From positions 19,228 to 27,411 of the forward strand of contig PABS01000115.1 of assembly GCA_002699325.1 (NCBI GenBank): a stretch of DNA of 8,184 nt, given 5' to 3'. The translations under genes and the position numbers were made by a program. The DNA comes from Ponticaulis sp. (GTDB lineage: Bacteria > Pseudomonadota > Alphaproteobacteria > Caulobacterales > Hyphomonadaceae). The notes beneath the pieces are model-generated. The model saw only the letters and a program-made list of their open reading frames with translations. It ran no database searches and had not been told where the DNA came from. This document shows, in pieces, positions 5,603 to 8,184 of this stretch (positions are counted from its first letter, which is position 1; every line of letters begins with the position of its first letter).

Positions 5603-6403
5603 ATGAGTGAATACGAAACAATCGAGCTTCAGGCGTCACCCGGCGGCGTGGCATTCGTCACCCTCAATCGACCGGAGAAGAGAAACGCTTTCAACCGGTT
5701 GATGATTGACGAGCTGGCTGATGCATTCGAAACGCTGCGCGGTGAGGATCATCTCCGAATGGTTATCCTCAAAGGCGCTGGCAAGACGTTCAGCGCGGGT
5801 GCCGATCTTAACTGGATGCGAAACGCAGCTGAATTTACGCAAAGCGAAAACGAGGAAGATGCGTTCGCGCTGGCCGAAATGCTGCGTCGTCTGCATCACC
5901 TGCCGCAAATGACCGTAGCCGCTGTTCAGGGCGCTGCCATGGGCGGCGGTGCCGGGCTCGTGGCTGCTTGCGACATCGCAGTGGCGACGAAGGATACGGC
6001 GTTCCGCTTCTCAGAAGTGCGGTTGGGCCTGACACCAGCAACCATTTCTCCATTCGTCATTGATGCGATTGGTCCGCGCTGGGCCAAGGCACTTTTCATA
6101 TCCGGCGAGGGGTTTGACGGAGAATATGCCGAGAAAATTGGTCTGGTTCAGTATGTCGTCGAAAACGAGCAGGAGCTGAGCGAGAAGCTGGAATATCTCT
6201 CCGGCATGGCCTTCCAGAATGCGCCGGGCGCGGTAGCCGAATCCAAAAAGCTCGTGGATGACGTGGTCGGACGTGAGATTGATCACGATCTTTGCCACAT
6301 GACCGCCAAGCGGATCGCGGCACGTCGCGCCAGCGAAGAAGGCCGCGAAGGCGTTTCTGCTTTCCTTGAAAAACGCAAACCAAACTGGGCTGATCAGGGA
6401 TGA
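5603..6403 (+). CDS. liuC: Methylglutaconyl-CoA hydratase (enoyl-CoA hydratase family), 266 aa
   Basis: Predicted to hydrate 3-methylglutaconyl-CoA to 3-hydroxy-3-methylglutaryl-CoA, the step after the carboxylase encoded on both sides of it. The crotonase fold is complete: LNRPEKRNAF (21-30), the CoA/oxyanion loop AGKTFSAGADLNWMR (59-73), the second oxyanion segment GAAMGGGAGLVAACDIA (110-126) and FSEVRLGLTPATISPFV (136-152). Glu138 matches the second catalytic Glu of rat enoyl-CoA hydratase. The position of the first Glu appears to be Gly118, a pattern I recall from bacterial LiuC/AtuE-type hydratases. The ADLNWM motif is also typical of them. AAAGG lies 8 bases ahead of the ATG. The stop overlaps the next start as ATGA. 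An AtuE-type isohexenylglutaconyl-CoA hydratase is the main alternative; the neighbours favour LiuC. Confidence 0.9.
   Translation: MSEYETIELQASPGGVAFVTLNRPEKRNAFNRLMIDELADAFETLRGEDHLRMVILKGAGKTFSAGADLNWMRNAAEFTQSENEEDAFALAEMLRRLHHLPQMTVAAVQGAAMGGGAGLVAACDIAVATKDTAFRFSEVRLGLTPATISPFVIDAIGPRWAKALFISGEGFDGEYAEKIGLVQYVVENEQELSEKLEYLSGMAFQNAPGAVAESKKLVDDVVGREIDHDLCHMTAKRIAARRASEEGREGVSAFLEKRKPNWADQG
6400..6403 (+). other. ATGA start-stop overlap of liuC and liuD
   Basis: ATG of liuD (6400-6402) and TGA of liuC (6401-6403) share bases. The only purine-rich stretch, AGGGA (6396-6400), abuts the start codon too closely to serve as a normal ribosome binding site, so translation of liuD probably depends on ribosomes finishing liuC. 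Confidence 0.8.
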
Positions 6404-8184
6404 TCTCGTCGCTTCTCATCGCCAATCGGGGCGAAATTGCCTGCCGGATTATCGAGACCTGTAAGGAGCTCGGCATCCGAACGATTGCGGTTTATTCAGA
6501 TGCGGACGCCTCTGCGCGGCATGTGCGCGAGGCCGATGAGGCCTATCGCCTTGGCCCACCGCCCGCAGCCGAAAGCTATCTCAATCAGGAGGCTATTCTC
6601 GCAGCGGCAAAAGAGAGCGGCGCCGAAGCGGTTCACCCGGGCTACGGCTTTCTGTCTGAGAATGAATCCTTTGCAGAGGCCGTGGAAGCGGCTGGTCTGA
6701 CCTGGGTCGGGCCGAAGGCCGAAACCATTCGCGGGATGGGCCTGAAAGACGAAGCCAAACGCATCGCGGAAGAGGCGGGCGTTCCTGTTCTCCCGGGCTA
6801 TCGCGGCGAAGATCAGAGCGTCGAGGTTCTGAAAAAGGCGGCCCAAGAGATCGGTTATCCACTGCTGATCAAGGCTGTGGCCGGTGGTGGTGGACGCGGC
6901 ATTCGTGAAGTTCATTCTGCTGAAGACCTCGCCCCACAGCTGGAAAGCGCGCAACGCGAAGCAAAGTCTGCCTTTGGCGATGACCATGTCATGCTGGAAA
7001 AGCTGGTCATCCAGCCACGCCATATTGAAGTTCAGGTTTTTGGCGACAGCCATGGCAATACGGTTCACCTGTTTGAGCGTGATTGTTCGCTCCAGCGTCG
7101 CCGTCAGAAGGTGGTGGAAGAGGCACCTGCGCCGGGCATGACGGCAGAGGTCCGCAAAGCCATGACCGATGCGGCCGTCAAGCTGGCATCAGCTGTTGGT
7201 TATGAAGGCGCTGGCACGGTCGAGTTCATCGTGGACGGCACAGGACCTCTGACCGTTGATTCCTTCTGGTTCCTGGAGATGAATACCCGGCTGCAGGTCG
7301 AGCATCCCGTCACAGAGCTGATCACCGGTCAGGACCTTGTGGAATGGCAGATCCGGGTGGCGTCCGGGGAGACACTGCCATGTGAGCAGGATGAGTTGGA
7401 AATCCTCGGCCACGCCATTGAAGCGCGTATTTGCGCCGAAGATCCTTCACAGGATTTTCGTCCGGGATTTGGTCGCATAGAGACCTTTGAGATTCCGTTC
7501 TGCGATCGCCACGACTACGGTTTCACCGACGGCGACATCGTGCCGCCGGACTATGACTCCATGATCAGCAAAGTGATCACATCTGACGAAACACGACTGG
7601 GCGCAATCGAACAGCTCTACGGCGCACTGGTGAGCGCGCGCCTGTTCCCGATCCGCAACAATATCGGCTTTCTGGCGCGATGCATTAGTTCGGATGATTT
7701 CGTGAATGGCGAGCATCATGTGAACTGGATTGCAGAGCAGGGCGATGCTCTGACACAAGCGCCGGAAGGCAGCGATACGACCGCGATCCGTTCGGTCGCC
7801 AATATTCTGATGGATAGTGGTGAGCTATCACCTGAACCCTGGGCGCAGAGAGATGGTTGGCGCGTCGGCAGCGCACCCCGAAAGCGGTTTGTCTATGAGG
7901 TCGGCGGTGAGATCCAGACGTTTGACTGGGATGATGAGGATCTCTCTGACGAAGAAGGCAATGTGCATCAGCTTGCGGGCGGCCGTTATGGTGTCGTCGT
8001 CGAAGGCGAGCATTTCATCGTCAGCGAGCCGAACTTTGAATCGCTGATCGAGGCCCTTGAGGCAGGAGACGATATCACCGCGCCAATGCCTGGTAAGTTG
8101 CTCGCTATTCGTGTGAAAGCTGGTGACAGCGTGACCAAAGATCAGCCGCTCGCCGTGATGGAAGCCATGAAGATGGAGCACACG
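6400..8184 (+). CDS. liuD: 3-Methylcrotonyl-CoA carboxylase alpha subunit (biotin carboxylase + BCCP), cut by the right edge
   Basis: ATP- and bicarbonate-dependent carboxylation of its own biotin, which the LiuB subunit then uses. 595 codons are present with no stop; about 30-70 residues are missing. Order of domains: biotin carboxylase N-domain starting LLIANRGEIACRII, with HPGYGFLSEN (79-88); ATP-grasp with Lys158 and GGGGRG (162-167), then HIEVQVFGD; the catalytic core EMNTRLQVEHPVTE (293-306) carrying Glu293, Asn295, Arg297 and Glu301; a C-domain with GDIVPPDYDSMISKVI; a poorly conserved linker; and the biotinyl domain with APMPGK and EAMKMEH, in which Lys591 is the biotinylation site. 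Arg370 fits the conserved active-site Arg of biotin carboxylase (E. coli Arg338). FRPGFG replaces the more usual FLP-S/A-x-G. Identity as methylcrotonyl rather than another acyl-CoA carboxylase rests on the operon. Also named mccA. Confidence 0.95.
   Translation, partial: MISSLLIANRGEIACRIIETCKELGIRTIAVYSDADASARHVREADEAYRLGPPPAAESYLNQEAILAAAKESGAEAVHPGYGFLSENESFAEAVEAAGLTWVGPKAETIRGMGLKDEAKRIAEEAGVPVLPGYRGEDQSVEVLKKAAQEIGYPLLIKAVAGGGGRGIREVHSAEDLAPQLESAQREAKSAFGDDHVMLEKLVIQPRHIEVQVFGDSHGNTVHLFERDCSLQRRRQKVVEEAPAPGMTAEVRKAMTDAAVKLASAVGYEGAGTVEFIVDGTGPLTVDSFWFLEMNTRLQVEHPVTELITGQDLVEWQIRVASGETLPCEQDELEILGHAIEARICAEDPSQDFRPGFGRIETFEIPFCDRHDYGFTDGDIVPPDYDSMISKVITSDETRLGAIEQLYGALVSARLFPIRNNIGFLARCISSDDFVNGEHHVNWIAEQGDALTQAPEGSDTTAIRSVANILMDSGELSPEPWAQRDGWRVGSAPRKRFVYEVGGEIQTFDWDDEDLSDEEGNVHQLAGGRYGVVVEGEHFIVSEPNFESLIEALEAGDDITAPMPGKLLAIRVKAGDSVTKDQPLAVMEAMKMEHT

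Noticed and set aside
6496..7068. 190-residue open frame on the minus strand
   Set aside because: It lies wholly antisense to the conserved biotin carboxylase domain of liuD; such long antisense frames are common opposite GC-rich genes.
1..8184. Frameshift, insertion sequence, CRISPR array, tRNA or prophage traces
   Set aside because: All major frames are intact with continuous family motifs, and I saw no terminal inverted repeats, regularly spaced repeats, tRNA-like folds or phage genes.

Overview
The window reads as ordinary chromosomal DNA from an aerobic Gram-negative bacterium, most likely an alphaproteobacterium. This rests on moderately high GC, AGGA-type ribosome binding sites, a complete core of the leucine/isovalerate (liu) degradation route, and the style of the proteins. 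The taxonomic guess is an inference and cannot be fixed from this sequence alone. I see no mobile element, CRISPR array, tRNA or rRNA, and no stretch over 300 bases lacks a gene.

Left part (1-1711, leftward genes). The window opens inside a leftward gene for an uncharacterised radical SAM protein of the 'putative DNA modification/repair' family. It starts at a TTG codon at 971 with a strong ribosome binding site, and its C-terminus lies beyond the left edge. Upstream of it on the same strand (1067-1534) is a small exported protein with an NTF2/SnoaL-like look. A 177-base divergent gap separates that gene from csaA.

Middle (1712-3966). A rightward csaA gene (tRNA-binding, OB-fold, putative secretion chaperone) runs head-on into a long leftward gene, with only 7 bases between the stop codons. 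The leftward gene encodes a bacterial relative of neuropathy target esterase: one cyclic-nucleotide-binding-type domain, the NTE-like linker and a patatin-type serine phospholipase. It starts at GTG. The 148-base divergent gap to its right carries a near-perfect direct repeat with a 22-base period and an AT-rich -10-like element.

Right part (3967-8184, rightward operon). Three tightly packed genes encode the 3-methylcrotonyl-CoA carboxylase beta subunit (liuB/mccB), a methylglutaconyl-CoA hydratase (liuC) and the biotin-carrying alpha subunit (liuD/mccA). The last two overlap by ATGA, and the last gene is cut by the right edge just after its biotinylation site. Together MccAB carboxylates 3-methylcrotonyl-CoA to 3-methylglutaconyl-CoA and LiuC hydrates it to HMG-CoA, which HMG-CoA lyase (liuE, expected further right) would split to acetyl-CoA and acetoacetate. 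The usual first gene (liuA, isovaleryl-CoA dehydrogenase) and regulator (liuR) are not in front of liuB here.

The least understood part is the radical SAM gene. I do not find clear evidence of a wholly new system within the window itself.
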